From Rhodeus uyekii (Eukaryota > Chordata > Actinopteri > Cypriniformes > Acheilognathidae), in contig JAWRVZ010000155.1 in NCBI GenBank assembly GCA_037043235.1, forward strand, positions 558,001 to 622,000: 64,000 nt of DNA. Direction: 5' to 3'. Position 1 is the first letter of the stretch; the number at the start of each line of letters is the position of its first letter. Position numbers and translations under genes: made by a program. This document shows positions 24,620-37,654 of this stretch, in pieces. The notes under the pieces were generated by a model that was given only the letters and a program-made list of their open reading frames with translations, was not told the DNA's origin and made no database searches.

Positions 24620-24732
24620 AGGATACAAAATCAGTTGTCCCGTCTTAGAGATAAGAGAATCACATCCTTCCACAGCCAGGACCCCTCAGAGGGCCAGGGA
24701 GGGGTGGCTCCAGGTGGACAGACTCTCAAAGC

Positions 24733-27646
24733 TCAGCTCGCAGCCGCTCGGGCCATCAGATCCTCCAGCGCCTTGTCCTGGTCGTTATTGTGCACGAGTA
24801 GTACCTCTTTAATAGTGTTCCTCTCAAAGCCCATCTCCCCAAACCGGGACATCAGCTGCAGAAACTCAAAAGCCTATGGGAGAGAATGTTGGATAAATAT
24901 AAACAAAGAAAAGATCATTGTTTCGAATATGTATGACTTTTTTATTCCATTTATAAAAGGACATGTAATGCAGGAAACTCCACCTCACAGACTATTAAAT
25001 GACATTTTGTTCTTACAAAGTATAATTCTTTTTAAATTTCTCATAGGTTCGATGTTTTCAAGAACACGTGCAAATGTATGATCCACTTAGACAGTATTTA
25101 GTAATTCAGTCTGTGTGTGAATTTATCAACCTTTTCCTCTGAGCCCTGATACATCTCCAAGCACTCCTCCACAGCAGTCGCATCAAAACCTCGATCGCAC
25201 AGTCGACTGTGAGTAAACAGGTATTCCAGCACCTACGATGAGGGAAAACACACAACAGCTAAGTGATTAAAGACTCAAATCATTTACATAAACAGCACCA
25301 TCACAGAGACTGGTAGTAATGGTAATCGAGACTAAAAAGTGACCTGTTCCACATTCTGTCCTTGTCTTTGCATGGCTTTGAGAACACCCTCGTAAGAATA
25401 ACCCATGCCCACAATTGTCTCCACACACTGTCGCTCACTGGGAGAAAGGCCGAGAAGGATCGTGGCTGCAGACGGATGGTCAGTAGCTGTGATGGGTTTT
25501 GACTGGAAAAAAAAAAAAGTGTAGAAGAAAATGAGCTACTTTCAACCTAGGTTCATTGGAAAAACATGGCTCTGCCTCTACCGACATTGTGGAGAAATTC
25601 CCAAATGTACCTATACATTAAAACATAATATACAGGGCTTAACATCAACCTTTTTGCTCACCAGCCACTACAGCTAGTGGTTTTCCAAAGTTATAAGCCA
25701 CTTTCTCAACCCACAATCGACATCGATATCATAGGGAAAAACTGCCATTTAGATGTTATTGTTATATAGCAATCCCACACCAAAATGCAAGCCCTTCAAC
25801 ACCAACAAAGTTCATCTACAGCAAATGAAACTTAGTACGTGAGGGGAGGCAATGTGTGTGTGTCAATTCTGTGGAAAATTAGTACTGGAAGGGTTTCAGA
25901 TATTTTAATATGTATAGAAAACTATGAAACTTTGACAACACTACATTGCACTTAGTTTATTATTTCAGATAACTCTTTAAAAGAATACAACTGAAGAATG
26001 TACAAATTATATATAAAATTCACCGGGGTTAAAGGTGGGTCTTAATATCAAGCCCTGATCATATTCACTGCAGTTTACAGACGATGACCAATAGCGTGAG
26101 CACCAACAACCTTTATTCCTTCTCAGAGATATTATGATTACAAGACAGATTATTGGTTAAGAAAGACTTGATTTACTATGTTAAGATTTGATTTGTGAAC
26201 TGGCTTTTCTGACATAGTAAAATTGGTCAAATTGCTTGGTAGTTCACCTGGTACAGCAAGTGAAACAAGTCAAGTGCGATCAAGTGCCACTCACTGAACA
26301 TTTCATTTCCAAACTGTTTGATATGTATAACAAGCAACGAAATAATTGAAAGTTACATAATATAATTTTGCTGAAACGCTCGTCACAAGCGCGTTCTTCC
26401 AACGAATCTGGGTCGACTATTTTACATGCTAACATTCAGCACTGAAATGAAAATGTTTTCATTCATTTTATGATACCTGCTTCGGTGTCCCATTCTGAGC
26501 ATAGACGGGTTGCTCTTGGGGGAATGTTGTGTTGGTATGCGACGCTGTTCTCTGCAGGGATGGTGGCGCGCCGCCGTTGGAGAGACTGCGTGGTGGGTAA
26601 GTGCTGAGAGGAGGTTCTGAAGGGGAGTCTCCTGGCTCCGAAAGCTTGGGGAAAGTCAGTGAGCGAATATTACATGGGCGGTCGGCGTCAATCTGTCCCT
26701 GAGGGGTCCCCACAACCCCACCCCGCTCTAAGTCCAGCAGTCCAACAAGACCATTGGGTTTATGGAACATTCCTGCTTTGGCCTGAAGAGGCGGCGAAGT
26801 ACTTGGAGAAGTGGGGCGATTTTCTGCTGGAGGAAGCTGGGGAGGTGAAACCGATGACTGAGGTTGACTCTGCAGGATATTCCGTAGCTCCTCTTTGTCA
26901 TCAAGTGTTTTGAGCTCAAGTTTGTCAAAAGGGTCCTCCTCTCGCTCAAAGTCAGCCAAGTTTAGACTCTGTGGGGCCGGGTTGCTAGGTGCTGGTCGCG
27001 TCTGCCCAAAAGAGGGGGCTGGGAGAGGCGTAAGGATGGCGTTGTGCCATAAGCCAGCTAAAACTGGATTCAATGCTGGTGGGACAACGTCCCGCTCATC
27101 AGAGGGGCGGGCTTTCTTCCCCCCAACCAATCCGACATCTGCATCCTGAGCAGCAGCCTGCCTTTCATTTTCAGAGTCCACCCGGGCGACCTCCGCTGCT
27201 CGCGCCTCGGCGGCTCGCGCTTTGGCAAGCTCCTCCCCCCACTGAACGCTCCGCCGCTCTAGACTGAAGTCATACTGGAGTAAAAGCAAAGCATTAATTA
27301 TTTCTGACAAAAACACTCATATGATGGAAAGTTAAAGGGAAAATCAGACTTACTTGCAGATCCAAGAGTTTGGAAGTACAGTCGGACAAAGAGAAGCCAA
27401 TGGGAAGACCCACTTTTGAGGGACAGCGGAATTTCTCATTGAGCTTGAAGGGAACTTCATCAAGGTAGCTGACGGGTCCTTAAAACATTAAGCGAAGTAA
27501 CAGAAGAACAAGAAACCAAATTATTCAAAAATGTGTCATTTGTTTGTGTTGTATTTTTTATTTAGCCGCCTTTACAAAAACTAAACAATCATGACAGCTG
27601 ACTCACCGTTGTTGTGGATATCTGATCCAGACTTCCTCGCAGCCAT
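24733..27646 (-). CDS. ubap1: ubiquitin-associated protein 1 (ESCRT-I subunit), 6 coding exons, complete
   Basis: UBAP1 joins TSG101, VPS28 and VPS37A in an endosomal ESCRT-I complex and binds ubiquitinated cargo for multivesicular-body sorting. Coding exons in transcript order are 27607-27646, 27354-27478, 26477-27274, 25344-25502, 25131-25232 and 24733-24873, totalling 1365 nt (454 aa; human 502). Residues about 14-65 form the UMA domain, with YLDEVPFKLNEKF and VGLPIGFSL. Exon 3 (residues 56-321) is a Pro/Ser-rich linker with the conserved patch LADFEREEDPFDKLELKT. The C-terminus carries two UBA-type repeats (SOUBA), around SPSERQCVETIVGMGYSYEG and FGEMGFERNTIKEVLLVHNN, ending DLMARAAAS. 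The start in exon 1 gives MAARKSGSDIHNN. Another non-coding exon lies upstream. The shortening relative to human falls in the linker. Confidence 0.96.
25633..26057. mobile_element. hAT-like MITE in ubap1 intron 3
   Basis: The ends are CAGGGCTTAACATCAA and the inverted TTAATATCAAGCCCTG. The flanks ATAATATA and ATCATATT agree at 6 of 8 positions, compatible with an aged 8-bp duplication. It is non-coding. Confidence 0.6.
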
Positions 27647-28049
27647 TTAGAGTAACTAATGAAATAAACAAATAACAAATTCACACAAACTGTGGACAGT
27701 TACTTATTTTCTCTTCATTGTACTTTGACCCTTGCTATAGAGGTTACATTTTAACATAAAATTGACAATATCCAAACAAACATAAGCAAGGGTTAAGATA
27801 ATAATTAGTTTTTTTTTAATCACAATTGGCTGAAAAGTATAAGACAGAATAAGAATTAAAATAAATATTTGATTGGTTGTGACTATTTATGCCAACAATA
27901 CACAAAAGAAATTTAAGACACTAATGAAATATGCAATTTAAATTCAACTGTTGATATTAAATACAAAGATTTACTCAAAATAAATTGAAACGATGTCATA
28001 ACCAATGGAAAACTGATCAGCAATCAGTTTGACTAATATTGTTAAAAGT

Positions 28050-28310
28050 TTGGGGCCGGTAAAATTTTGAAAAGTTTTTTGCATTTTGAAAAATACATTC
28101 AATTCAACAATATCGTGAAGAATTATTAAAACTGACACTCCTGATGGCAAAACTGTAATTGTTGAATAGTAAAATCACATGTGATTGTTTATTTCACCTC
28201 AGGATTATTGATGAATAGATAATTAAAAACAACATTTTATTTGAAATAGAAATCTTACATAAATATCTTTACTGGCCCGTTTGAACAATTTAATGTGACC
28301 TGATTGAATA
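28050..28310. repeat. dispersed fish repeat copy in ubap1 5' intron
   Basis: It begins GTTTGGGGCCGGTAAAATTTTG and contains TTTATTTGAAATAGAAATCTTAC, matching the family described at 9210-9505. Confidence 0.5.
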
Positions 28311-29315
28311 AAAGAAAAAAGTGTGTGTGTTTATTTTATATATATTTATGTTTTAATTAATAATATATTTTGTATATTGTTCACATTACTCTTTATGTGT
28401 GCATAACATTTAGTCTCATGTGTCAAATCCATAACATTTTAAGCAGTTAACAGTTAATCATTCTCCAAAAAAATGTAGAAATGTTTAAAAATAACAATAA
28501 TAATGCAGATGATCGCATGTTTTGTCTAATGATTCCATAAATGCAAACAAAAAAAGGCTGCATATTGGTAATCGGATACTTTTCTAAAAATTGTCAGATC
28601 ACTAAAAAAACAGCAGTGTTACTGAATAATATTCAGTTACAAGCATGACTTGGACTTTCCTTTTGAAAATGTAAACAGATAAACTTCTACATTTTTAAGA
28701 CGTTGACAATCTAAAACATATCAATAAACTAAGACCAACTGACAATCTACTTCATGATAACCAGGGAACTACCCTAAAACTGTATCACATGCTGACATAC
28801 AGACTTATAAAACCGGTTCTGATGTCATTACACCTCCCATGATGTCTTGCATAAAAAAGCATAGCAGCTGATCGGGTGGGAATCATAACCAGTCTGTTAA
28901 CTACACACAGTTCGTTGCGTAGTAATAAAGACAGCAAGTTAGATGAATCCAACACCAGTTTGAATCCAACAATACAACTTTATAAATACTTATGAGAGAG
29001 TATTTCGAAGTTGGTTCATAATGAAACCAGATGATCATCATCATGATACATATTTGTTTCTGGCTTCTTACCAAGCTATTACGATTTTCTCATTTCGATC
29101 TGCCATGTCAATCAAATAACGAAAAGATTTACGACCTAAAACCCAAAGAGCTAGTGCTTAAGAAGTTGAGAAGCACATTAATGAACGTGGACATCTGGTT
29201 AAAAACAACTGTCTATTTGTGTTTCAGTTCAGGTTAGTGAAGCGACCAAACAGGGCCCGACTTCCTCTGCCACCGCCCCTCAAACTGTCCCTGCGTGTCC
29301 CACCGGTGTCCTTAC

Positions 29316-29453
29316 CGGTATCTGCTCTGTCTTCAGTCTCCGAATAAGTCTCTCAGTTGTCTGCGGACATACAGGCTCAGGTTGACGCTCTCAAATGAGG
29401 AGATTTACTGAAAACCGAGTATATTTCCTGCTTCATCGCGGAACGCCATCTTG
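29316..29453 (-). promoter_or_regulatory. ubap1: ubap1 5' untranslated exon and YY1-type promoter motif
   Basis: On the minus strand a non-coding exon ends at 29316 with the donor CCG|GTAAGG. At 29444-29453 the minus strand reads CAAGATGGCG, the YY1 consensus that often sits at or just downstream of TATA-less transcription starts. Transcription of ubap1 therefore probably begins close to 29450. The exon join to the ATG exon at 27646 is inferred. Confidence 0.6.
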
Positions 29454-29656
29454 GTTCGACCGCCTCCTTCGGTTCCTGCGTGACGACATGCGTTGCCGCT
29501 GAGTGATGGCAGAGCCGACCAATCAGCGAGTAGCAAGGGAGGATACGTCATCTGTGTCAGCCTTTGCACATGGTTTCAGCACGAGTTTGAGTCCGTCACC
29601 CTGGAAAATATATTTTTTATCTATGTTCGTATGTTGAGTATTGTTGGTATTGTTAG

Positions 29657-29795
<139 letters not shown>

Positions 29796-30077
29796 AGGCT
29801 ATATATTAAAGTTTGAACATTCCATGAAATAAAATAAAAAAACATTAAATAAACATTATGCAGAGTAGCTTATTTTGACAGAATTAGGATGATGCACAGA
29901 CCAATATTACCAGGCGTTTCCTGGGGGATTTTGATTTATTTATTTGTCCTTACTTTTCCATTTCAATCTTATTATTGCATTCTATTCTATTATTTTTTTA
30001 TTTATGTAACTTTCTTACGTTTCTTTCTTATGTTACTTTCTTATGTTACTAAAATCGCCAGTAACATATACAGTATA

Positions 30078-30252
<175 letters not shown>

Positions 30253-30779
30253 GTGTGTACTACCTGTGTAATAATATATAATATATGCTGTGTACATATG
30301 TAATGCATAACCCTACTGGTCTATTCTACAGGCACAATAATAACAGTGTATTTACAGTTGAGTCTTGCGTCATGACGCACACGCGTACAGACGTGTCGAG
30401 GCACGCACTGTGATAACCGGAAGCATCAATAGACGCGATTGAGAAACGGCAAAAGAAATCATCACCTGTCGATATCGTTCACATATATCTCTACTGCGCT
30501 CTCTTGAATCTCCATATCCCACTTCCATTACACCCATACCATTACGTGAATTCGCTGTCGAGTCGGTCTGGACGGATAAAGCAGAGTTGGCAGTGTAATT
30601 CTGTGCGCAAACTGGGGGCTTTGAAGGTGCGTTGAAGCCTCGCAGCAGAACAAATGTAAACAAGCAGCCGATCAGCTGTGCGGCCGAAGACCCGCAACGA
30701 CACGGCGTGATGACAGCCACCCTCAGGGTTTGACAAACATATTCTTCATCATATACAGCGAAAGTAGACATTTATTCGT

Positions 30780-31142
30780 ATACTGTAGAGTTTTCTTTAG
30801 ACGTTAGTGCAGTACAGGAGGACAACTCCCAGCCCATCGCCTTCCCCTCCATTGCGGGCAGCAGCAAACACAGAAATAACGTATAATTTTTTTTTTTAAT
30901 TGTTTGTAGGGTGATAACTTGATTTATTTGTCTTTATTTCTGTTTAAAGACTCGATAACTTCACGTCTGACAGGAAAAGCAACAGGATTCGAGAAATAAC
31001 AAAGGAAAAGCGAGGTTAACAGTCCCTTCTGGGCCCCAAGGAATTAATAAATATCTGCCACGAATTCATATTTTCACTCATATTTTCATGAAGCTGGAAG
31101 TTTAAGGAACTCAAATATCACATTTCCTGGGGAGCAGCGCAG
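30780..31142 (+). promoter_or_regulatory. ube2r2: ube2r2 promoter and 5' untranslated exon
   Basis: This CpG-richer region contains ACAACTCCCAGC (about 30822-30833), resembling the ZNF143/THAP11 promoter motif. It ends in the donor GCAG|GTAATA at 31142. The next acceptor (AG at 31543-31544) opens the exon with the ATG. Exon start and motif use are inferred. Confidence 0.45.
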
Positions 31143-31292
31143 GTAATAAACAGTCTATAAACATGTTTTTATTTATCAGTATGTAGTTGCATAGTTTTTG
31201 CATATCAATCTAATTATACGTTTATAAATAAGTGTCTTTATGTTTTAGCCATATATATAAACACACACATATATACATATATGTGTGTGTGA

Positions 31293-31295
31293 ATA

Positions 31296-31355
<60 letters not shown>

Positions 31356-31370
31356 TTGTGAGTTTGTATA
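31293..31370. repeat. (TA)n-(TG)n compound microsatellite
   Basis: AT repeats are followed by GTGTGTGT in the first ube2r2 intron. The region from 31250 also holds CACACA and TGTGTG on opposite sides and can fold back on itself. Confidence 0.85.
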
Positions 31371-31568
31371 TATATATAATATTTGTAGTAATACCTCTGT
31401 TAATTAATTTCACTGTGCATAAGTAACGAGTTGAGCAGCAAGATAGCCTATGTCAAACACAAAAAAATCTAAAATTGTTTTTGTCTAAAAAGTATAAAAT
31501 AATATATTATTCTGTTAAAAAAAACATTTTCTTTGAATCCACAGTAAGGCTGAAGGATCGGGACTGTC

Positions 31569-34500
31569 ATGGCACACCAGCAGATGCCAAGCTCTCAGAA
31601 GGCTCTGATGCTGGAGCTGAAATCCCTGCAGGAGGAGCCGGTGGAAGGTTTCCGCATCACTCTGGTGGAGGAGTCGGATCTCTACAACTGGGAGGTGGCC
31701 ATCTTTGGCCCTCCAAACACACTTTACGAAGGGGGCTACTTCAAGGTAAGCCTGACAAATGTTCTTTAATGCTTCCCACAGTTTTTATAATTATAATACA
31801 TTTTTTACTATATCTTAACACCCCATGTTCTCCTACGTTTTACATCCTCTAGTTCTTCTCTCTCCAGTAGTGTGTTCCTTATACTCTAGACATCTATTTA
31901 AAGCCTTGACAGATATTAATGACATCTCAATATGAGAGCTAAATAGAGAAGGGCAGTGTGTTTCAACCGTATTCCCCGTAGTTATTTATTCTCAGTGGAA
32001 TATTATCAACTGCAATAGTCAGTACTTTCACAGTGACTTATCATCAAATTTACCACAACAGAATTGCTCAGCATTCCTTCAGTTTTATTATTGCATCATA
32101 ACAATGCCACAGGTCAGTCTTTGTGGATGTTTTGGTATTTATTTATTTAGCATTTATGGTAGCAACTCATTTTGACTGATTCGTATAGTTTTTACATTTC
32201 TTTTTATGTTAAAATACTTTATTCTTTCCCATAGTATGTTTTAAACAGAGTTGTTTGTATGTTTATTACCTCATGAGTTTAAAGCATTCATTATTTTTTT
32301 GTGGTGCATTTTTATGTGACTTTATCTGCGTGATATATGTGATGCAGCATGTTTTGAGAACGATTATGGTATATTTATGTTCCAACCATCAGACAAAGTA
32401 TTTGCTATCAGGCCTCAGCAAGATTTTACATGGATATAAATTTTGCATCTTTAGGGAATGGCTTTTCTAGTTTATTATACATCAAATGTAGTGTTCATTG
32501 TATTATGTATTTATGTAAGGTTTCCTGTATGCAAGAAAATGCTTTTCTTGCTTCAAAGAACTGTATTGTTTGTTACCATTTATTCCTAATGATCGCTAAT
32601 GAAGCTAGATTGCATCAGGTTGTTGCTTTCTAAGACTCACTGCTTTGATTGAGACACAGATCTTCATTTACGCCTTCACAGTCATGCTGCACTTGAGCAC
32701 CAGCTAGTTCATCTTGTCTGACACATAATCAGCAGTCAACAACAGTAGCGAGTAGCAGGATATCCACATGCAGAGAAGATACAGCCTTAGAACTAGCACC
32801 GCATTCATGTTTAAAGCTATAGTTCACTAAAAAAGACAGTTCTTTCATTATCTGGAGGTTTCATGCATCAAAAAAGATGCAGACGCAGAACAAAAGTACC
32901 ATTAAAAAGTAGTCCATATGACTTATGGAGTATATTCCAAGTCATATGTTAGCTCTTTGTGAGGAACAGGCTGAAATGTAAGTTTTTCTCACTGCTATTC
33001 ACTGCCAAGTGCAAACCATGACAAACTTGTTGTGTTTGTGAGCAATTTTCAAATGAACGAATAATAAGAAATAAAAAAATCTGATCCATTCAATGAATCA
33101 GCTCCTGAATCAGAACTAAATTCACTGACTCAAGGATCTGGTCGGAGGGGAATATAATATCTTAAACTTGAATGTGTTTTATGGTTATTTTGTGTGTTTA
33201 TTGTGTCTGAAAGCTTCTACACTGTTCAGAAAGTGAGAAAGTCAAATGGGTAAATAATGTAGAATTGTCATTGTTGGCTGATCTAGTCCTTTAAAACAGT
33301 ATTCATAGCTGTATAACCTATAACTATTTTCACAGTGATTGCAGTTGTTATAACTAAACTCAAAGCCACAATCACTTTTAAAATCACCATTGTTATAATA
33401 ACTACAATCACGACACGGCACAAAATGGTACTCTATAAACACTGGACGGAAGAGTGAGCAGCGTTTAACACAGTACTGCACTGCACTGTTGAACTGTCAT
33501 CTCATGCTCCCTTTTGGCACCATATCAGAAACCTGATGAAGAGTACATGATGTTGAGATTCACAAGGATTATATTTATACCAACCCTTTTAGTCTAATGT
33601 GTCCTTTCCATTTTGGGACTGATTTATAACTGCTCATTTAACAGCTATAATACGGCTCATATGTGAGCTAATAATGCTCCATGTTTTTTCCCCAGGCCCA
33701 TATAAAATTTCCTATTGATTACCCCTACTCTCCTCCGACTTTCCGATTCCTCACCAAGATGTGGCATCCAAACATCTATGAGGTGAAGATGCTTTTGTGT
33801 TTGTTTCTGTCTTCTACTAAACGGATTACAACAGCTTAAAACATACTTCATGTAGTAGCAATGCTGCGATTGTTGCTTAATATACGTCTCTCAACCCCAG
33901 AATGGCGATGTTTGTATTTCCATCCTCCATCCTCCTGTGGATGACCCCCAGAGCGGAGAGCTGCCCTCGGAGCGATGGAACCCCACACAGAATGTCAGGT
34001 ATTAGGGTGAAAATACCCACCATTACCAAACAACTGTTTTTAACATTGATAATAAGAAATATTTTAGAATTCTTAAGAATCAGGTGACGCTTTGCCCTTC
34101 ACAGGAGTAAATAAAAATGTAAAATGTATTAAAATATTTTAATTTATTTATTTAAAGTTATTTTAAATTGCAATATTTCACAATATTACAGTTTTTTATC
34201 AAATAAATGCAGCCTCGATGAGTATAAGAGACGAAAAAATGTATTATTTTTTTTTAATCCAAATTTTTTACGTACTCCAAACTTATGGTAGTGTGTGTGT
34301 GTGTTTGTTTGTTTGCAGAACAATCCTGTTGAGCGTGATCTCGCTGTTGAATGAACCCAACACCTTTTCTCCTGCAAACGTGGATGCCTCAGTCATGTTT
34401 CGCAAGTGGAGGGACAGCAAAGGCAAGGACAAAGAATATGCAGAGATTATAAGGTACCATCACTTTATAATTTGAAATGACTTACTTAAAAAGCATTTTC

Positions 34501-36710
34501 CATCAAATTACCATATGTCAGTCTGCAACTTTGAATTGGCAATATAAACTGATTTTGCTGGACCAAATTGCGCAGTTTTTTTTCTTTTGCATTTTTATTT
34601 GCTTCACCTTAAATGTATAAAGTGCTTTGAGTACAGATGCACTCAGTTAAATGATTAATATATTATTTGTGATGCTTGCTAAAGTTTTTCAACTCTAATT
34701 ATTAAACTTCATTGTATTACTTTTCCTGCTCTGTTCACAACTTGCGTATTCTTCAAGAAATGCCGAAATGTAATTATGCCACTGAAGTTGGCTGAAATCT
34801 AGAGTAAACTTTGGCTGAGGTCAAATTTTGGCCCAACACACTTCCATTGCACCATCACTCTGAAGTTCAGGACATAATGTCCCGAGTGTCTTTATTTCCC
34901 TTTGGGCAAGTAAACATTAAAATGTTGAACTTTTCTTTTATTGACATACTTTTCTTACAAAACATCCCTCAGTAGAAAACTGAGAAAAATGATTAGCTTT
35001 TTCTTTGGAAAATATTTTAAAGATTATACCCTAACGTTCAAAACTTACACATATTTTTATGGCTTCGAAAGAAGTCTCTTATGGCCTTAGGCTGCATTTA
35101 TTTGATCAAAAGTACAGTAAAAGCAGTAATATTGTGAAAAATTTTATTTTTTATTATACTTTTTTACGTCATTTATTCCTGAGATGGCAAAGCTGAATTT
35201 TCAGCATTGTTAGTAAAGTATACAGTGTCACATTACTATATGCTGATTTTGGTACTTTAGAAACATTTCTTATTATTATCAATGTTGAAAACAGTTGTGC
35301 TGCCTAATAGTATTGTGGAACAATTTCCAGTATTACCTGGAAAAAAAAACTGGATTTTTTTTTCAGGATTTTTTGATTAATAGATACGGTAATACCTTGA
35401 GATACGAATAATCTGTTCCAGGACCGAGCTCATAACTCGAATTGCTCGTATCTCAAATAAGGGAGTTTTTTAGAGGAACGGATACTTTTTTTCTGTTATT
35501 TCTTATGTTATTGTCATTTTTTCGCATAAGAAATAACAGACATTTTTTTATCCGTTCCGGCCCTCTAAAAAACTCCCTTATTAGTGCTAATAACAATGGA
35601 AAAACATGTTTTTAATTACTATAGAGACATACACACACAAACAATTATAGAATATAAGGATTCCTGTGATATAAAATAAAACGTGGTTTTAATTATGAAT
35701 TCTTACCTTCGAGACAGACGATACAGTAGTGGCTAATGGTGGAATGTGCGGAGGAGTAGGGAGGGAGGGATAGCGTAGATAATGCAAATACAATACGGAA
35801 GTGTAGTGTTTCTTCCCATGTAGTGTATTGGATAGCCTCAGAACTTCATACTTATTATTATTGAACACACATAACTCGTGCTGCTTCCAGCTTAATACTC
35901 GTGAATCACTCGTCGCCCTCAGTAATCTCTAGTGGAGTTATGCAATTACCCCATGAATGAGGCAAATTGAGCTGCTCCGAGTGCTGAACACCTCTTGTGT
36001 CGGCGTCTGTAGAGGTGCCCGTATCTCAAATCAAGGTTTGCTCGTATTTCGGAATACTCGTATGCTCATATCTCAAGGTATTACTGTACCCCATAAATGT
36101 ATATAGCATACACCACAGGAAGACACGCAGGAGATGTGTAAGGAAGTCAACAAACACGTGAAGGAGTGAGGCGGCGTGAGCTGCTCCGAGTGCTCAACAC
36201 CTAGCGTCGCTGTCTGTAAGCGTGCTCGTATCTCAAATCTTTACTCGTATTTCAAAGCAAAAAATTAGCTCGAAGGCTTGCTCGTATCTCAGAAAACTCG
36301 TATGTCGGGACGCTCGTATCTCAAGGTATTACTGTACTTCAAAAGGAACAGCAGAATAGAAATCACTGAAAACATTTTAAATGTCTATACTGTCACTTTT
36401 GATCAAAATAATGGATGAATTGATTTGCTGACTCTGTCTTTGTGTCGTGCACAGGAAGCAGGTGATGTCCACTAAGGCAGATGCAGAGCGGGATGGAGTA
36501 AAAGTACCAACTACGCTAGCCGAGTACTGCATCCAGACCAAAGTGCCTTCCCACGACAGTAGTTCCGACCTACTCTACGACGATCTATACGATGACGATA
36601 TAGAGGAGGATGATGATGACGAAGATGAGGCAGAGGCTGTTGGGATTGGCAGCGAAATGCCTGGGGATTGTTTTGGCGATGAAGACGACTCTGGCAATGA
36701 GGAGTCTTGA
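31569..36710 (+). CDS. ube2r2: ubiquitin-conjugating enzyme E2 R2 (CDC34B), 5 coding exons, complete
   Basis: UBE2R2 is the CDC34-type E2 that extends Lys48-linked ubiquitin chains with SCF and other cullin-RING ligases. Coding exons are 31569-31745, 33696-33782, 33901-33998, 34319-34453 and 36455-36710, totalling 753 nt (250 aa; human 238). The protein starts MAHQQMPSSQKALMLELK. The active-site cysteine is C93 in NGDVCISILHPP. It is followed by the CDC34-specific acidic loop (VDDPQSGELPSERW, residues 101-114) and the HPN motif (WHPNIYE) before it. The tail after about residue 205 is strongly acidic (LYDDDIEEDDDDEDEAEAV), ending DDSGNEES. The tail is about 12 residues longer than in human. 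I call UBE2R2 rather than CDC34 from the opening MA(H/Q)QQM and the ending. It converges on nudt2. Confidence 0.96.
32814..33294. mobile_element. palindromic cypriniform-type MITE in ube2r2 intron
   Basis: It opens AAAGCTATAGTTCACTAAA and contains AGTCCATATGACTTATGGAG and TGTGAGGAACAGGCTGAAA. It closes GGTAAATAATG...AGTCCTTTAA, the inverse of the opening pattern. This family is extremely abundant in carp-like fish. Confidence 0.65.
35025..36410. repeat. dispersed fish repeat split by an inserted TIR element
   Basis: The left part (35025-35386) reads through GGCTGCATTTATTTGATC and TTCAGGATTTTTTGATTAATAGA. The right part (36337-36410) resumes with CTTCAAAAGGAACAGCAG, AATAGAAATC and GTCACTTTTGATCAAAATA. 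The intervening 35387-36334 is foreign to the family. Confidence 0.7.
35387..36334. mobile_element. TIR DNA element of the 'GTAATACCTTGAGATACGA' family inserted at TA
   Basis: The left end CGGTAATACCTTGAGATACGA and the right end TCGTATCTCAAGGTATTACTG are inverted copies flanked by TA on both sides (35385-35386, 36335-36336). The interior has a 127-bp hairpin (35456-35582) and a second, internal copy of the right end finishing at 36086. It is probably a non-autonomous Tc1/mariner-superfamily element. It lies in the last ube2r2 intron. Confidence 0.75.
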
Positions 36711-37005
36711 CCTCCTTCCACCATTTCCGTGACACTGACCTTCGCCCTCTCACTATTCTTTACCCTGACAGCCTCATGTTTCAGATTCTCTTTTCCTATG
36801 CTTAAACCTTTTTTCATAACTTACAGCACCTCCCAGTTCCTCAGTAAAGTACACTATGGGTTCATAAAACCAGTCATTTGTAGTTACATTTCACATCCCA
36901 CCTTCTCCTGCCTCTTAACCTCAGGGCTTTTGGGTATTCAGAGCTTGTCAGGCCACCTTAAACGTGTTCATTTCAATATTGTTTTATTAAAAACCTTTTT
37001 TAATT

Positions 37006-37654
37006 GCTAGTTCCCACAAAAATGTTTATTCTGTCATTATTCGCCCTCATGTTGTTCCAAACCTGTAGGACTTTCTTCCATGGAAAAAAATAGACATTTT
37101 GAAGGATGTTTGATCATAACCAAATAACCCCTGCTTCTGAATATGCCTACTGTCGTACTATACAGTAGGTGAAAAACAGTATTGGTATGTCTGAATTCAT
37201 AGTATAAAGTACCCGGCTGACTTACTACTTCCGGCGAGATTCTTTACTATCCTATGAGGCCATGGGAGAGGAGTTGTGGCGTTAGCTGTGTTGCTTCACT
37301 GCCGTTCACAAGTAACATGACCATTGCGAAGTTCGTTCTTCGCCAAATGTACTATGCGATTTCAGACACTCCTACAATGACACTAAAAGCACTATAATAG
37401 TATGACTAGTGAGCCATATTCATAACGTGTTTTGTAGCCATACGATGGCTTCAGAAGAGGAATAGTCCAAAATTTGTTCGTTCTAAAATTGTATTCAATC
37501 AATCGTGTGCCAATTTTGCTCCTTTGATTCTTGCGTTTCATAACCGAATTCAGTGTGTCAGTTTGAGTTAAGGGAGCCTCGCAGGTTTGGAATGAGATGA
37601 GGGTGAGTCAACAATGATACAATTTTTATTTTTGAGGTAACTAACCCTTCAGCT
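37006..37654. mobile_element. palindromic MITE interrupted by other sequence
   Basis: The left half is TGTCATTATTCGCCCTCATG and GTTCCAAACCTGTAGGAC. The inverse right half is CAGGTTTGGAATGAGATGAG and GGTGAGTCAACAATGAT (about 37583-37630). Between them lies about 440 bp of unrelated sequence containing its own short inverted strings (TACTGTCGTACTATACAGTA). Confidence 0.55.
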
